Shown one piece after another: positions 25,326 through 34,487 of a stretch of DNA of 64,000 nt (its first letter is position 1; every line of letters begins with the position of its first letter). The translations under genes were made by a program, and so were the position numbers. Source of the stretch: JACDCY01 sp964350145. GTDB lineage: Bacteria; Gemmatimonadota; Gemmatimonadetes; Gemmatimonadales; Gemmatimonadaceae. Location: NCBI GenBank assembly GCA_964350145.1, contig CAYGJL010000011.1:1-64000 (forward strand), written 5' to 3'. A model generated the notes under the pieces. That model worked only from the letters and a program-made list of their open reading frames with translations. It did not search any database and was not told the DNA's origin.

Positions 25326-26272
25326 GCGGGCACTGCGCCATCCTTCCGATTCTCGACGACGACGACCGAGAGTTCGCGCTCACCGATTACGAGGCGGGAA
25401 TACCGCGCTGGTGTCCGGGCTGCGGCGATCACTCGGTTCTCACGGCGGTGGAGAAGCTCCTGGTCGCCGAGCAGCTCAAGCCGGAGCAGACGGTGTTCGT
25501 GTCGGGGATCGGCTGCTCGAGCCGGTTTCCGCACTACCTGAAGACCTACGGGTTCCACGGGCTGCACGGGCGCGCGCTGCCGGTCGCCACCGGGGTGAAG
25601 CTGCACCGTCCCGAGCTGGAGGTGTTCGTCGTCATGGGTGACGGAGACTGCTGCTCCATAGGCGCCGCGCACTGGATTCACGCGATCCGCTACAACATGC
25701 GGATGGTAGTGCTGCTGCTGGACAACAGCATTTACGGCCTCACCAAGAAGCAGACCTCGCCGACGACGCCGCAGGGATTCAAGACCAACACGCAGCCGTA
25801 CGGCTCTCCCTTGCCGCCGTTGAATCCGCTGACGACCACGCTCGGCACCACCAACGTGTCGTTCGTGGCGCAAACGGCGGAGTGGATTCCCACGCATCTG
25901 TACGCCACGATCCGCGCGGCCTACCGCCACCCCGGATTCGCCTTCGTTCGGGTTCTCCAGCGCTGTCCCATGTACACGGATGGGCTGTACAACGAGACGG
26001 TCAAGAACCCGGGAATGGTCGAGCTGCTCGCGCATGACGACGGCATCGTCCCACCGGAGATCGACAAGATCTACAAGAACCGGATCGCGCACGATCCCGC
26101 CGATCTCGATTCGGCCCGCAGGCTCGCCGAGGATTCGGATCGCATCCGGTTGGGGCTGTTCTACAGGAACGAGAACCGCGCGCGGTACGACCTGCTGCTG
26201 CGGCCGCCCAAGGTCACGAGCAGTGAGCGTATCGCTCTCCTCAACGAGGAGCTCGACCACTATGCCGTCTGA
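25322..26272 (+). CDS. korB: 2-oxoacid:ferredoxin oxidoreductase beta subunit (KorB type)
   Basis: The thiamine-pyrophosphate and [4Fe-4S] subunit. The 316-aa protein has the cluster and cofactor motifs WCPGCGDHSV, SGIGCSSRFPHY and the TPP motif GDGDCCSIG, followed by LDNSIYGLTKKQTSPTT, all normal for KorB. It lacks extra ferredoxin domains, so a separate ferredoxin must carry the electrons. ATG start overlaps korA by 4 nt. The following gene begins 11 nt inside it. Confidence 0.92.
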   Translation: MSGHCAILPILDDDDREFALTDYEAGIPRWCPGCGDHSVLTAVEKLLVAEQLKPEQTVFVSGIGCSSRFPHYLKTYGFHGLHGRALPVATGVKLHRPELEVFVVMGDGDCCSIGAAHWIHAIRYNMRMVVLLLDNSIYGLTKKQTSPTTPQGFKTNTQPYGSPLPPLNPLTTTLGTTNVSFVAQTAEWIPTHLYATIRAAYRHPGFAFVRVLQRCPMYTDGLYNETVKNPGMVELLAHDDGIVPPEIDKIYKNRIAHDPADLDSARRLAEDSDRIRLGLFYRNENRARYDLLLRPPKVTSSERIALLNEELDHYAV

Positions 26273-27245
26273 CGAGCGGGTGCAGTCGGCGCTGTCCGCT
26301 CTGCGCCCGGCCATCGATCGCTACCGCCTCGTGGCGTCCAACGCGCTGGAGCGCGCGAGAACGATGCTCGCCTTCGAGCCTGGCCCGAGCCGGACTCGCG
26401 CGTCGCTCGGCGAGTTCGCCGGCGGCCGCATAGACCCCGAGCGCTTCGCGCTGGTGTCGGCCGGCGCGGATCCACTCGACGTGACCGGACGCGAAGTCGT
26501 CGAGCACGTCGTCGAGCTGATCGAGGACATTCTCGCCGGGAGCGACGAGCAGTTCTTCGTTTCTGTCGGGCAGGCCGATAGCGTGGCCGAGGCGATTCGC
26601 GCGCGACTCGCCGGACTGGGCGCCGTGTACGCGGCGGCGCGGATCCTCGACCTGGTGAAGCGGCAGGGCTACGATCGCCTGCGGGACGGCTCGCCCTCGG
26701 ACGGATACTCGTTCGAGCGATGGACTGCGGCCGAGCGCGCGCTCGCGCCGCCGATCGTCGTCCAGCTCGACGGCTCCGCTCTCGACGGGCTCGCGCTCGC
26801 GCCGTTCGTGGACGGCTGCGTGCGACTGGTGCTCATCGTGGAAGGGCTTGCCACCCCGGCGCCCCTGGCGCGACTCGTGTCGCCCGGCGCTGTGATCGCG
26901 CAGCTGGACGACGCGAGCCTGCTCGTCGGACTCGGGGACTTCGATGGGCCCGCCGTGATCGCGGTGATGCAGGGGCAGGAAGCCCGTTTCGTTCACGATC
27001 CGCGAGCGGGATCGGCGGCGTGGAAGCGCATCCGGATCGACCGCATGCCCACGATTCCGCCGCGCAAGACGCTTGGGTCGCGGAGCGCGTGGCAGCAGCG
27101 CGACGATCTGGCCCACCTCAAGGCGCTCGTCGATCCGCCGAGCCTCGCGCACTCGGCGGCCGGCGCCGGCAACGGCCACGCCGATCCAGCGGATCGTCTC
27201 ACGGCCTGGCTCATCGAGCAGTCGGGCCCGCCGGGCGTTGCCTGA
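26262..27245 (+). CDS. Unrecognised protein encoded between korB and rnfB
   Basis: A 327-aa soluble-looking protein that I cannot assign to a family. The N-terminal 130 residues are helical and rich in Arg and Ala (SALRPAIDRYRLVASNALERA, then an acidic segment VEHVVELIEDILAGSDEQFF). The middle is strand-like (PPIVVQLDGSALDGLAL, CVRLVLIVEG, GPAVIAVMQGQEARFVHD). The C-terminus is charged and ends with a short Gly-rich stretch. There is one Cys, so no iron-sulfur cluster, and there are no membrane segments or signal peptide. ATG at 26262 gives an 11-nt overlap with korB. The open frame further upstream is a korB shadow. Tight packing between korB and rnfB suggests an assembly or coupling role, but that is only context. 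Confidence 0.75.
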   Translation: MPSDERVQSALSALRPAIDRYRLVASNALERARTMLAFEPGPSRTRASLGEFAGGRIDPERFALVSAGADPLDVTGREVVEHVVELIEDILAGSDEQFFVSVGQADSVAEAIRARLAGLGAVYAAARILDLVKRQGYDRLRDGSPSDGYSFERWTAAERALAPPIVVQLDGSALDGLALAPFVDGCVRLVLIVEGLATPAPLARLVSPGAVIAQLDDASLLVGLGDFDGPAVIAVMQGQEARFVHDPRAGSAAWKRIRIDRMPTIPPRKTLGSRSAWQQRDDLAHLKALVDPPSLAHSAAGAGNGHADPADRLTAWLIEQSGPPGVA

Positions 27246-27251
27246 TCACCG

Positions 27252-28094
27252 ATGTCTGACATCCTGATCGCGGTCCTCACGCTCGGTGGTGTCGGGCTCG
27301 TGTTCGGCGGCCTCATCGCAACCGCCAACAAGCGGTTCTGGGTGTGGGAAGATCCGCGCATCGACGTCGTCACGCAGATGCTTCCCAGCGCTAACTGCGG
27401 CGCCTGCGGTCTTCCCGGGTGCCGCGCGTTCGCCGAGCAGGCCGTGCAGGGGAAAGTGACTCCGGCACAGTGCACGGTATCCGGCGAGGAAGTCCGCCAG
27501 CAGATCGCCGGCTACCTCGGCGTGGAAGCAGGAGAGGCTGTGAAGAACGTCGCGCGGCTGCTCTGCGCCGGCGGCATCGGCGTCGCGGGATATCAAGCCG
27601 AATACCGCGGACTGCCGACGTGCGCGGCCGCGGCGGCCGTAGCGGGCGGTGCCAAGGGCTGCGTGTGGGGCTGCCTCGGACTCGCCGACTGCGAGCACGT
27701 GTGCGACTTCGACGCGATTCACATGAGCGAGACCGGGCTGCCCGTGGTGGACGTCGAGAAGTGCACGGCGTGCGGTGATTGCGTGGACGCGTGCCCCAAG
27801 TCGCTGTTCGAGCTGCGGCCGCTGAGCGCCGGACTGCTGGTGCAATGCAAGAACCTCGTCGCTGGCGACGACGCGCTCGAGCAGTGCACGGTGGCATGCA
27901 CTGCATGCGCCAAGTGTGTGCAGGACGCGGTGGAAGGGTTGATCAGTGTCACCAGCGGAGTAGCGGTGATTGACTATGACAGGATCGCGCTGGCCGAGCC
28001 GCGCGCGACCGAGCGGTGTCCGACCGGAGCCATAGTCTGGCTCGCGGGAGCGCAGTTCACCCACGAGCCGATGGCCGCGAGGCAGCTGCAATGA
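27252..28094 (+). CDS. rnfB: Rnf complex subunit RnfB
   Basis: The iron-sulfur subunit through which ferredoxin electrons enter the ion-pumping ferredoxin:NAD+ oxidoreductase. The 280-aa protein has one N-terminal membrane anchor (LIAVLTLGGVGLVFGGLIA, residues 5-23), the RnfB cluster motif NCGACGLPGC with a following Cys, and a two-cluster ferredoxin domain (CTACGDCVDACP; CTACAKC with ERCP). The 6-nt gap after the unknown gene and the 4-nt overlap with the giant PFOR gene show it is part of one operon. rnfB is separated from rnfC by the PFOR gene, an unusual order. Confidence 0.9.
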   Translation: MSDILIAVLTLGGVGLVFGGLIATANKRFWVWEDPRIDVVTQMLPSANCGACGLPGCRAFAEQAVQGKVTPAQCTVSGEEVRQQIAGYLGVEAGEAVKNVARLLCAGGIGVAGYQAEYRGLPTCAAAAAVAGGAKGCVWGCLGLADCEHVCDFDAIHMSETGLPVVDVEKCTACGDCVDACPKSLFELRPLSAGLLVQCKNLVAGDDALEQCTVACTACAKCVQDAVEGLISVTSGVAVIDYDRIALAEPRATERCPTGAIVWLAGAQFTHEPMAARQLQ

Positions 28095-31000
28095 AGCTCT
28101 GGCTCAAGTCCAGGAGCAGGACCGCGCCGCTGGCCACATTCCCGTACCCGGGAGAGCTGTGCGCGCTCGACGGCGGGAGCGCGGTCGTGGAGATGGAGAT
28201 CGCGGCAAGCGAGGCTGCGGGCGCTTACCCGATCACGCCGTCTACGCAGATGGGCGAAGGCTGGGCGGTAGCGGTCGCGGACGGTAAGCGCAACGTGAAT
28301 GGCCGGCGTCTGCTTTTCTTCGAGCCCGAGGGCGAGCATGCCGCGGCCGCCGTGACCGCCGGAATGTCCATGGCCGGCCTGCGCGCGACGAATTTCTCCA
28401 GCGGGCAGGGAATCGTGTACATGCACGAGTCACTATACCCCGCAGTCGGGAAGCGACTCACCTACGTGCTCAACGTCGCTGCCCGCGCGATCACCAAACA
28501 CGCGCTCAATGTGCACGCCGGTCACGACGACTACCACGCCGTGGACGACACCGGCTTCTTTCAGCTCTTCGCAAAAGACGTGCAGGAGTGCGCCGACCTC
28601 AATCTCGTCGCGCATCGCGTAGCCGAGCTATCCCTCAATCCGGGCATCATCGCGCAGGACGGATTTCTCACGAGCCACGTGATCGAGTCGCTGCGGCTGC
28701 CGGAGCGCGAGCTCGTCAAAACGTTCCTGGGTGATCCCGCGGACCTCATCGAGTCGCCGACGCCGGCCCAGCGAATGGTCTTCGGCGAGACGCGGCGGCG
28801 GATACCGGAAGCTTTTGATCTCGATTATCCCGCGATGCTCGGTGTCGTCCAGAACCAGGACAGCTACGCGCAGGGAGTCGCCGCCCAGCGGCCATTCTAC
28901 TTCGATCACATCGCCGATCTGACTGACCACGTCTTCGATGAATACGCGCTGCTCACCGGCCGGCGGTACGCGCGGGCCAGCGGTTATCGGGCTGACGACG
29001 CCGACTGGGTGATCGTCGGCCAGGGCTCGGTCGTATCCAACGCCGAAGCTGTCGCCGATCACCTGCGCGCGGCGCGCGGATTAAAAGTCGGCGTCGTCAA
29101 CCTCACGATGTTCCGGCCGTTTCCCGCGGACCTGTTGGTCGATTTGCTCGCCGGGAAGAAGGGCGTCGTCGTGATGGAGCGCACGGATCAGCCGCTGGCG
29201 GTGGATCCTCCGCTGTTGCGCGAGATTCGCGCGGCGATTTCAAAGGCAGTGGAGAACGGGCGCGCCGCGGCCGGCTCGCCGCGGCCGTACGCTGGAATCG
29301 CGCCGCTGGCCGCCGAGCGGGTGCCCGACTTCTTCACCGCCTGCTTCGGGCTCGGCAGCCGCGACTTGCAGCCGGGTCACATCATCGCGGCCGTGGAGAA
29401 CATGCTCCCGGGCAGCGCGCGCACGCGGCAGTTCTACCTCGGGATCGACTTCGTGCGGCCGCGCACGCGACTGCCCAAGCTGCAGATCTGGCAGGAGCAG
29501 CTGCTCGAGAGCTATCCGCACCTGGCCGACCTCGCCGTCGAGTCATCGGGCGAGGTGAACCTGCTGCCGCCGGGCTCCACGGCGCTGCGCATCCATTCGG
29601 TGGGCGGCTGGGGCGCGATCACGATGGGGAAGACCCTCGCGATGACGGCGTTCGAGCTCCTCGGCCTGAGCATCAAGGCGAATCCGAAGTATGGCTCGGA
29701 GAAGAAAGGACAGCCGACGACGTTCTACGCGGTGCTCGCGCACGAGCCGATCCGGCTCAATTGCGAGCTGCGCCACGTGGACGTCGTGCTCTCGCCGGAT
29801 CCCAACGTGTTCCGCCACAGCGATCCGCTCGAAGGGCTGGCCGACGGCGGCGTGTTCGTTGTGCAAAGCGACCTCCGGCCCGAATGGTTCTGGCAGACGC
29901 TGCCAGCCAAGGCGCGCCACGCGATTCGCGAGCGTAACATCAAGCTTTACGTAATCGACGCGTTCGCGATCGCGCGGGAGGAAGCTTCCGACGCCGATCT
30001 GCGCTTCCGGATGCAGGGCACCGCGTTCATGGGCGCATTCTTCGCGACGTCGCCCCTGCTCGCCACCGAAGGCTCGAGCGAAGCGTCGCTCTTCGAGGGG
30101 ATCCGCAAGCAGCTCACCAAGAAGTTTGGGTCCAAGGGCGAGCGCGTCGTCGAAGACAACGTCCGCGTCATTCGTCGCGGGTTCGACGAAGTTCGCCCGG
30201 TGGAGATAGCAGCGGGCGACCTGCTGGACGAGCCCGGGAAGGTGCCGCGGATGCCGGCGCTGCTCGATTCGCCCGACGCCGAGCTGGGCCCCGGCAACCA
30301 GGGCCGGTTCTGGGAGCAGGTGTGCGGGCCGTGCCAGATGGGCCAGGACGGAATCGCCGACCCCTTCGCGGCCATCAGCACCGTGCCGGCCGTGACCGGT
30401 GCCGTGCGCGACATGAGCGGGGTGCGGCTCGAGGTCCCCGAGTTCATCGCTGATAAATGCAGCGGCTGCGGCCAGTGCTGGGTGCAGTGCCCGGACTCGG
30501 CGATTCCCGGACTCGTCAATAGCGTGGAGGATGTGCTTACCGCCGCGATAGACGCGTCGGTGAACGGGCTGCGGATGGATCGCGTGCGACCGATCGTCAA
30601 GCACTGGGCCCGCGAAGCCTGGAAGCTCATCGATCGGAATCCCGCGGCACCGGTCGCGGAAGCGTGGGAGCAGTCCTACCGCGCGGTCACGGACAAGCTC
30701 GGATGGGACGCAGTCCGGAAAGCAGCTGCGGAGCCGGAGTTCCTCGCCGTTAATGCGCGGCTCGCTGAATTTCCGCTAGCCCGAACCAAGCCGTTTTACG
30801 ACGCGCTGGAAGGGAAGGCGAAAGGGACGGGCGGGCTGCTCTCCATCACGGTCAATCCCGAAGCGTGCAAGGGCTGCAATCTGTGCGTGGAGGTTTGCCC
30901 CGACGGCGCGCTCCTGACCGTGAAGCAGGACGAACCGGGCCTCGAGCGGCTGCGCCGCAACTGGAGCCTCTGGAACCGGCTGCCCGACACCGACGACAGG

Positions 31001-33139
31001 TATGTGAACGTGTCGAACGTGGACGAAGGGATCGGCGTGTTGTCGTCGCTGCTGCTCAAGAAGGCCACCTATCGCTCCATGGTCGGCGGTGACGGAGCCT
31101 GCATGGGCTGCGGCGAGAAGACAGCCGTCCATCTCATCGTCTCCGCGATCCATGCGTGGATGCAGCCGCACGTGGCGAAGCACGTCGCGCGCCTCACCGA
31201 GCTCATCGCCGCGCTGGACAAGCAGGCGCGTGATCTGGTGTCGTCGGCGGCTGATCTCGACGCAGCCGCATCGGCGAGCGGCTCGGTCGCGGTTCCGATC
31301 GACGCGCCCAGGGCCGAGCGGCTGCGCCTGCTCAACGCCGCGCTCCGCGATCTGCGCGACGTACGGTGGCGCTACACGCAGGGACCCAGTGGGAACGGCC
31401 GCGCGTCGCTCGGAATGACGAACAGCACGGGATGCTCTTCCGTGTGGGGGAGCACGTATCCGTACAACCCGTACCCGTTCCCGTGGGTCAACCACCTCTT
31501 CCAGGATTCGCCGTCGATCGCCATTGGCCTGTTCGAGGCGCACATGCGCAAGATGGCGGACAACTTCACCGCGGTACGCCGCGCGGAGTTGCTAGCGTCG
31601 GGCGAGTACGACGCCGCGCGGGACGAGCCGTTGATCAGCGACCTCGAGTGGTCGCACTTCACCGACGATGAGTTTGCGCTCTGCCCGCCTATCGTCGCCA
31701 TGGGCGGCGACGGCGCGATGCTCGACATCGGATTCCAGAACCTGTCCCGCCTGCTGGCTTCCGGTAAGCCGATTCGCGTGGTGGTGCTCGACACTCAGGT
31801 GTACTCGAACACGGGCGGCCAGGCGTGCACGTCAGGCTACACCGGTCAGGTCGCGGACATGTCAGCGTGGGGCAAGTCGCAGCACGGGAAGACCGAGACG
31901 CGCAAGGAGTTGGCGTTGCTCGCGATCGCGCATCGCGGCGTGTACGTGCACCAGACTTCGCAGGCCGCGGCTTCGCACCTGATCTCGGGGGTGCTGCGCG
32001 GGCTGCAGAAGCGGCGCCCGGTGCTCATCAACGTGTACACGCCATGTCCGGTGGAGCACGGGCTCGCCGACGACTGGGCGCAGCACGCGGCGCGGCTTGC
32101 GCTCGAGAGTCGCGCGTTCCCGTTCCTCACTTACGATCCCGACGGCGGCCCGAGCTTCGCCGACTGCCTGAGTCTCGACGGCAACCCGTCGCCCGATGGC
32201 CTGTGGCCAGCGTACGGGCTCAAGTACCTGGACGACGCCGGCGCCGAGCAAACGATGGAGCTTCCGCTCACCATCGCCGACTGGGCGGCCACCGAGACGC
32301 GGTTCAAGCAGCACTTCTCCGAGCTGCCCGCCTCCGATTCGGGCGAGGAGATGCCGTTCCACGAATATCTCGCTGCCGATGCGGACGACCGCGCCGGACG
32401 CACTCCATTCATCTGGGCGCTGACGAAGGAACGGAAGCTCCGGCGACTGAAGGTCTCGAGCGAGATGGTGGGGCTCGCCGCGGAGCGGCTGCAGTTCTGG
32501 TCGCAGCTCCGGCAGCTCGCCGGCCTCGAGATCCCGGTGACCGTGCACGACACCGTCGTGGCCGAGATGGAGTCGGAGTTCGAGCAGCGCGCCGATGCTC
32601 TGCGGCTGGAATACGAGACCAAGGTCGCGGAGCTGCAAACCAGCCTTCCGGCAAAGATCGCGCGTCGCATGGCGGAAGGGCTGCTGCGGAGCGCGGGCAG
32701 CTCGACCGCGGTGGCGGATCTCCTGGCATCGCTGCCGGTTCCGTCAAAGACGGCGGGCAATGGCTCCGCACCCGTTGGTGCTGCGGCTACTGCGCCGTTC
32801 GCGACCGCCGCAGCAGTCGCAACGCCGGTACCCGCGCCTGCCGCGGCACCCGTCGTTGCAGCGGTCGCGGTCGCCGACGACGAGCCGCTCGTGCTCGAGG
32901 CGTACATCGATTCCGCCAGCTGCACGACGTGCAACGAGTGCACGAACCTCAACAACAGGTTGTTCGCGTACAACGCCGACAAGCAGGCCTACATCAAGGA
33001 CGTCACCGCCGGCACGTTCCAGCAACTCGTCACCGGTGCCGAACGCTGCCCGGTGGCCATCATCCATCCCGGCACGCCGCTCAACCCGAAGGAGAAGGAC
33101 CTCGCGAAGTGGGTGAAGCGCGCCGAGAAGTTCAACTGA
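28091..33139 (+). CDS. nifJ: Giant pyruvate:ferredoxin oxidoreductase (NifJ-like) with extra C-terminal ferredoxin domain
   Basis: A 1682-aa single-chain 2-oxoacid:ferredoxin oxidoreductase. Ordinary PFORs have about 1200 aa. Domain order: alpha domain with YPITPSTQMGEGWA near residue 40; gamma domain (GGWGAITMGKTLAMTAFELLG, from about 502); ferredoxin domain with CSGCGQCWVQCP at 790 and CKGCNLCVEVCP at 926, about 80 residues further apart than usual; TPP domain with CMGCGEK at 1004, GGDGAMLDIG near 1205 and YSNTGGQ near 1238. Beyond the usual end come about 200 residues: a coiled coil, an Ala/Pro-rich linker (about 1555-1595) and a single-cluster ferredoxin-like domain with Cys1611, 1614, 1617 and 1653. 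ATG at 28091 overlaps rnfB. Substrate (pyruvate or another 2-oxoacid) is inferred from the family. Confidence 0.9.
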   Translation: MKLWLKSRSRTAPLATFPYPGELCALDGGSAVVEMEIAASEAAGAYPITPSTQMGEGWAVAVADGKRNVNGRRLLFFEPEGEHAAAAVTAGMSMAGLRATNFSSGQGIVYMHESLYPAVGKRLTYVLNVAARAITKHALNVHAGHDDYHAVDDTGFFQLFAKDVQECADLNLVAHRVAELSLNPGIIAQDGFLTSHVIESLRLPERELVKTFLGDPADLIESPTPAQRMVFGETRRRIPEAFDLDYPAMLGVVQNQDSYAQGVAAQRPFYFDHIADLTDHVFDEYALLTGRRYARASGYRADDADWVIVGQGSVVSNAEAVADHLRAARGLKVGVVNLTMFRPFPADLLVDLLAGKKGVVVMERTDQPLAVDPPLLREIRAAISKAVENGRAAAGSPRPYAGIAPLAAERVPDFFTACFGLGSRDLQPGHIIAAVENMLPGSARTRQFYLGIDFVRPRTRLPKLQIWQEQLLESYPHLADLAVESSGEVNLLPPGSTALRIHSVGGWGAITMGKTLAMTAFELLGLSIKANPKYGSEKKGQPTTFYAVLAHEPIRLNCELRHVDVVLSPDPNVFRHSDPLEGLADGGVFVVQSDLRPEWFWQTLPAKARHAIRERNIKLYVIDAFAIAREEASDADLRFRMQGTAFMGAFFATSPLLATEGSSEASLFEGIRKQLTKKFGSKGERVVEDNVRVIRRGFDEVRPVEIAAGDLLDEPGKVPRMPALLDSPDAELGPGNQGRFWEQVCGPCQMGQDGIADPFAAISTVPAVTGAVRDMSGVRLEVPEFIADKCSGCGQCWVQCPDSAIPGLVNSVEDVLTAAIDASVNGLRMDRVRPIVKHWAREAWKLIDRNPAAPVAEAWEQSYRAVTDKLGWDAVRKAAAEPEFLAVNARLAEFPLARTKPFYDALEGKAKGTGGLLSITVNPEACKGCNLCVEVCPDGALLTVKQDEPGLERLRRNWSLWNRLPDTDDRYVNVSNVDEGIGVLSSLLLKKATYRSMVGGDGACMGCGEKTAVHLIVSAIHAWMQPHVAKHVARLTELIAALDKQARDLVSSAADLDAAASASGSVAVPIDAPRAERLRLLNAALRDLRDVRWRYTQGPSGNGRASLGMTNSTGCSSVWGSTYPYNPYPFPWVNHLFQDSPSIAIGLFEAHMRKMADNFTAVRRAELLASGEYDAARDEPLISDLEWSHFTDDEFALCPPIVAMGGDGAMLDIGFQNLSRLLASGKPIRVVVLDTQVYSNTGGQACTSGYTGQVADMSAWGKSQHGKTETRKELALLAIAHRGVYVHQTSQAAASHLISGVLRGLQKRRPVLINVYTPCPVEHGLADDWAQHAARLALESRAFPFLTYDPDGGPSFADCLSLDGNPSPDGLWPAYGLKYLDDAGAEQTMELPLTIADWAATETRFKQHFSELPASDSGEEMPFHEYLAADADDRAGRTPFIWALTKERKLRRLKVSSEMVGLAAERLQFWSQLRQLAGLEIPVTVHDTVVAEMESEFEQRADALRLEYETKVAELQTSLPAKIARRMAEGLLRSAGSSTAVADLLASLPVPSKTAGNGSAPVGAAATAPFATAAAVATPVPAPAAAPVVAAVAVADDEPLVLEAYIDSASCTTCNECTNLNNRLFAYNADKQAYIKDVTAGTFQQLVTGAERCPVAIIHPGTPLNPKEKDLAKWVKRAEKFN

Positions 33140-33143
33140 GCCG

Positions 33144-34487
33144 ATGACCGGCTTTCGGGCCGCGCTCCGGACGGGATTCCGGCACGGCGTCCATCCTGCC
33201 GAGGAGAAGGGGCTCACGAGCCATCTCCCCATCCGGCGCATGCCCTATCCGGCGGAGCTGATCCTTCCTCTGCGGCAGCACGCGGGCAAGCCGGCGAAGC
33301 TGTGCGTCAAGGTTGGCGACCGAGTCGAGCGCGGCGACAAGGTCGCGGAAGCCGACGGCTACATGTCGGTCCCGATTCACGCCTCGGCGGCCGGCACGGT
33401 GGTCGGCGTGGAGCTGTGGCCGCACCCCGACGGATCGATGGCGGAGGCGGTGCGCGTAAAGGTGGACCGGTTCGCTCCGCAGATTCCACGTCCCCGGCTC
33501 GTGCCGCATTGGGAGGGACTCACGCCGGAGCAGGTCGTGTCTGCGGTGCAGCAGGCGGGAGTGGTAGGACTCGGAGGCGCGGCGTTTCCCACGCACGTGA
33601 AGCTGGCGCCGCCCAAGGAATTTCCGGTGCACACGCTGATCATCAACGGCGCCGAGTGCGAGCCGTATCTCACTTCCGATCACCGGACGATGGTCGAGTA
33701 TCCGGAGCGGGTGCACTTCGGCGTGCGGGTGATGATGCATGCGATCGGCGTGCGGCGGTGCGTGATCGGGGTCGAGCGCAACAAACCGGACGCGATCGAA
33801 GCGCTCCGGCGAACCGTGCCGCCGGACCTGGACGTGACGATTCTCCCGCTCACGGTCAAGTATCCGCAGGGCGCGGAGAAGATGCTCATCCACGCGGTCA
33901 CCGGCGTCGAGGTGGCGTCGGGAAAGCTGCCCGTCACCGCGGGAGTCGTCGTGCAGAACGTCGGTTCGGTCGCGGCCATCGCGGAGGTGTTCGAGACGGG
34001 GCTGCCGCTGGTTGAGCGGATCGTCACGATATCGGGCCACGGGCTGAGAAAGCCCGCGAACCTCATCGTTCCCGTGGGCACCAGGCTGCGGGACGTGCTC
34101 GCGTTCTGCGACGGCGTCACGCCCGACGCGGCGGAAGTGATCGTCGGCGGGCCGATGATGGGGCTCGCGCAGGCCAATCTCGACGCGCCGGTAGTGAAGG
34201 GCACCTCGGGCGTAGTCGTGCTGGAGAAGTCCGAGACGCGCAGCGCGAAGGTGTACCCGTGCGTGCATTGCGGGAAGTGCGTGGACGCATGCCCGGTCTT
34301 TCTGAATCCGTCGCTGCTCGGCGATCTCGCGCGAGTGCAGCGGTACGAAGAGATGGCCGTACTTCACCTCGCCGACTGCATGCTCTGCGGCTCGTGCGCG
34401 TACGTCTGCCCGTCGAACATCCCTCTGGCGCAGCTCTTCCAGGCTAGCAAGGTCGCGCTGCGGCGCGCCACGGCGGCCGTCGCGTGA
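33144..34487 (+). CDS. rnfC: Rnf complex subunit RnfC
   Basis: The peripheral NAD(H)- and FMN-binding subunit, related to NuoF. The 447-aa protein has the N-terminal biotinyl-like domain (KVGDRVERGDKVAEADGYMSVPIHA), the Rossmann-like region GVVGLGGAAFPTHVKL and NGAECEPYLTSDHR, and two [4Fe-4S] motifs near the C-terminus (CVHCGKCVDACP and CMLCGSCAYVCP). It lacks the long Ala/Lys-rich tail of some RnfC proteins. The ATG lies 4 nt after the PFOR stop, and its stop overlaps rnfD (GTGA). Confidence 0.93.
   Translation: MTGFRAALRTGFRHGVHPAEEKGLTSHLPIRRMPYPAELILPLRQHAGKPAKLCVKVGDRVERGDKVAEADGYMSVPIHASAAGTVVGVELWPHPDGSMAEAVRVKVDRFAPQIPRPRLVPHWEGLTPEQVVSAVQQAGVVGLGGAAFPTHVKLAPPKEFPVHTLIINGAECEPYLTSDHRTMVEYPERVHFGVRVMMHAIGVRRCVIGVERNKPDAIEALRRTVPPDLDVTILPLTVKYPQGAEKMLIHAVTGVEVASGKLPVTAGVVVQNVGSVAAIAEVFETGLPLVERIVTISGHGLRKPANLIVPVGTRLRDVLAFCDGVTPDAAEVIVGGPMMGLAQANLDAPVVKGTSGVVVLEKSETRSAKVYPCVHCGKCVDACPVFLNPSLLGDLARVQRYEEMAVLHLADCMLCGSCAYVCPSNIPLAQLFQASKVALRRATAAVA

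Noticed and set aside
31825..33147. 440-codon second-frame ORF inside the PFOR gene
   Set aside because: Arg/Gly/Ala-rich with no motif, fully inside a well-supported gene.
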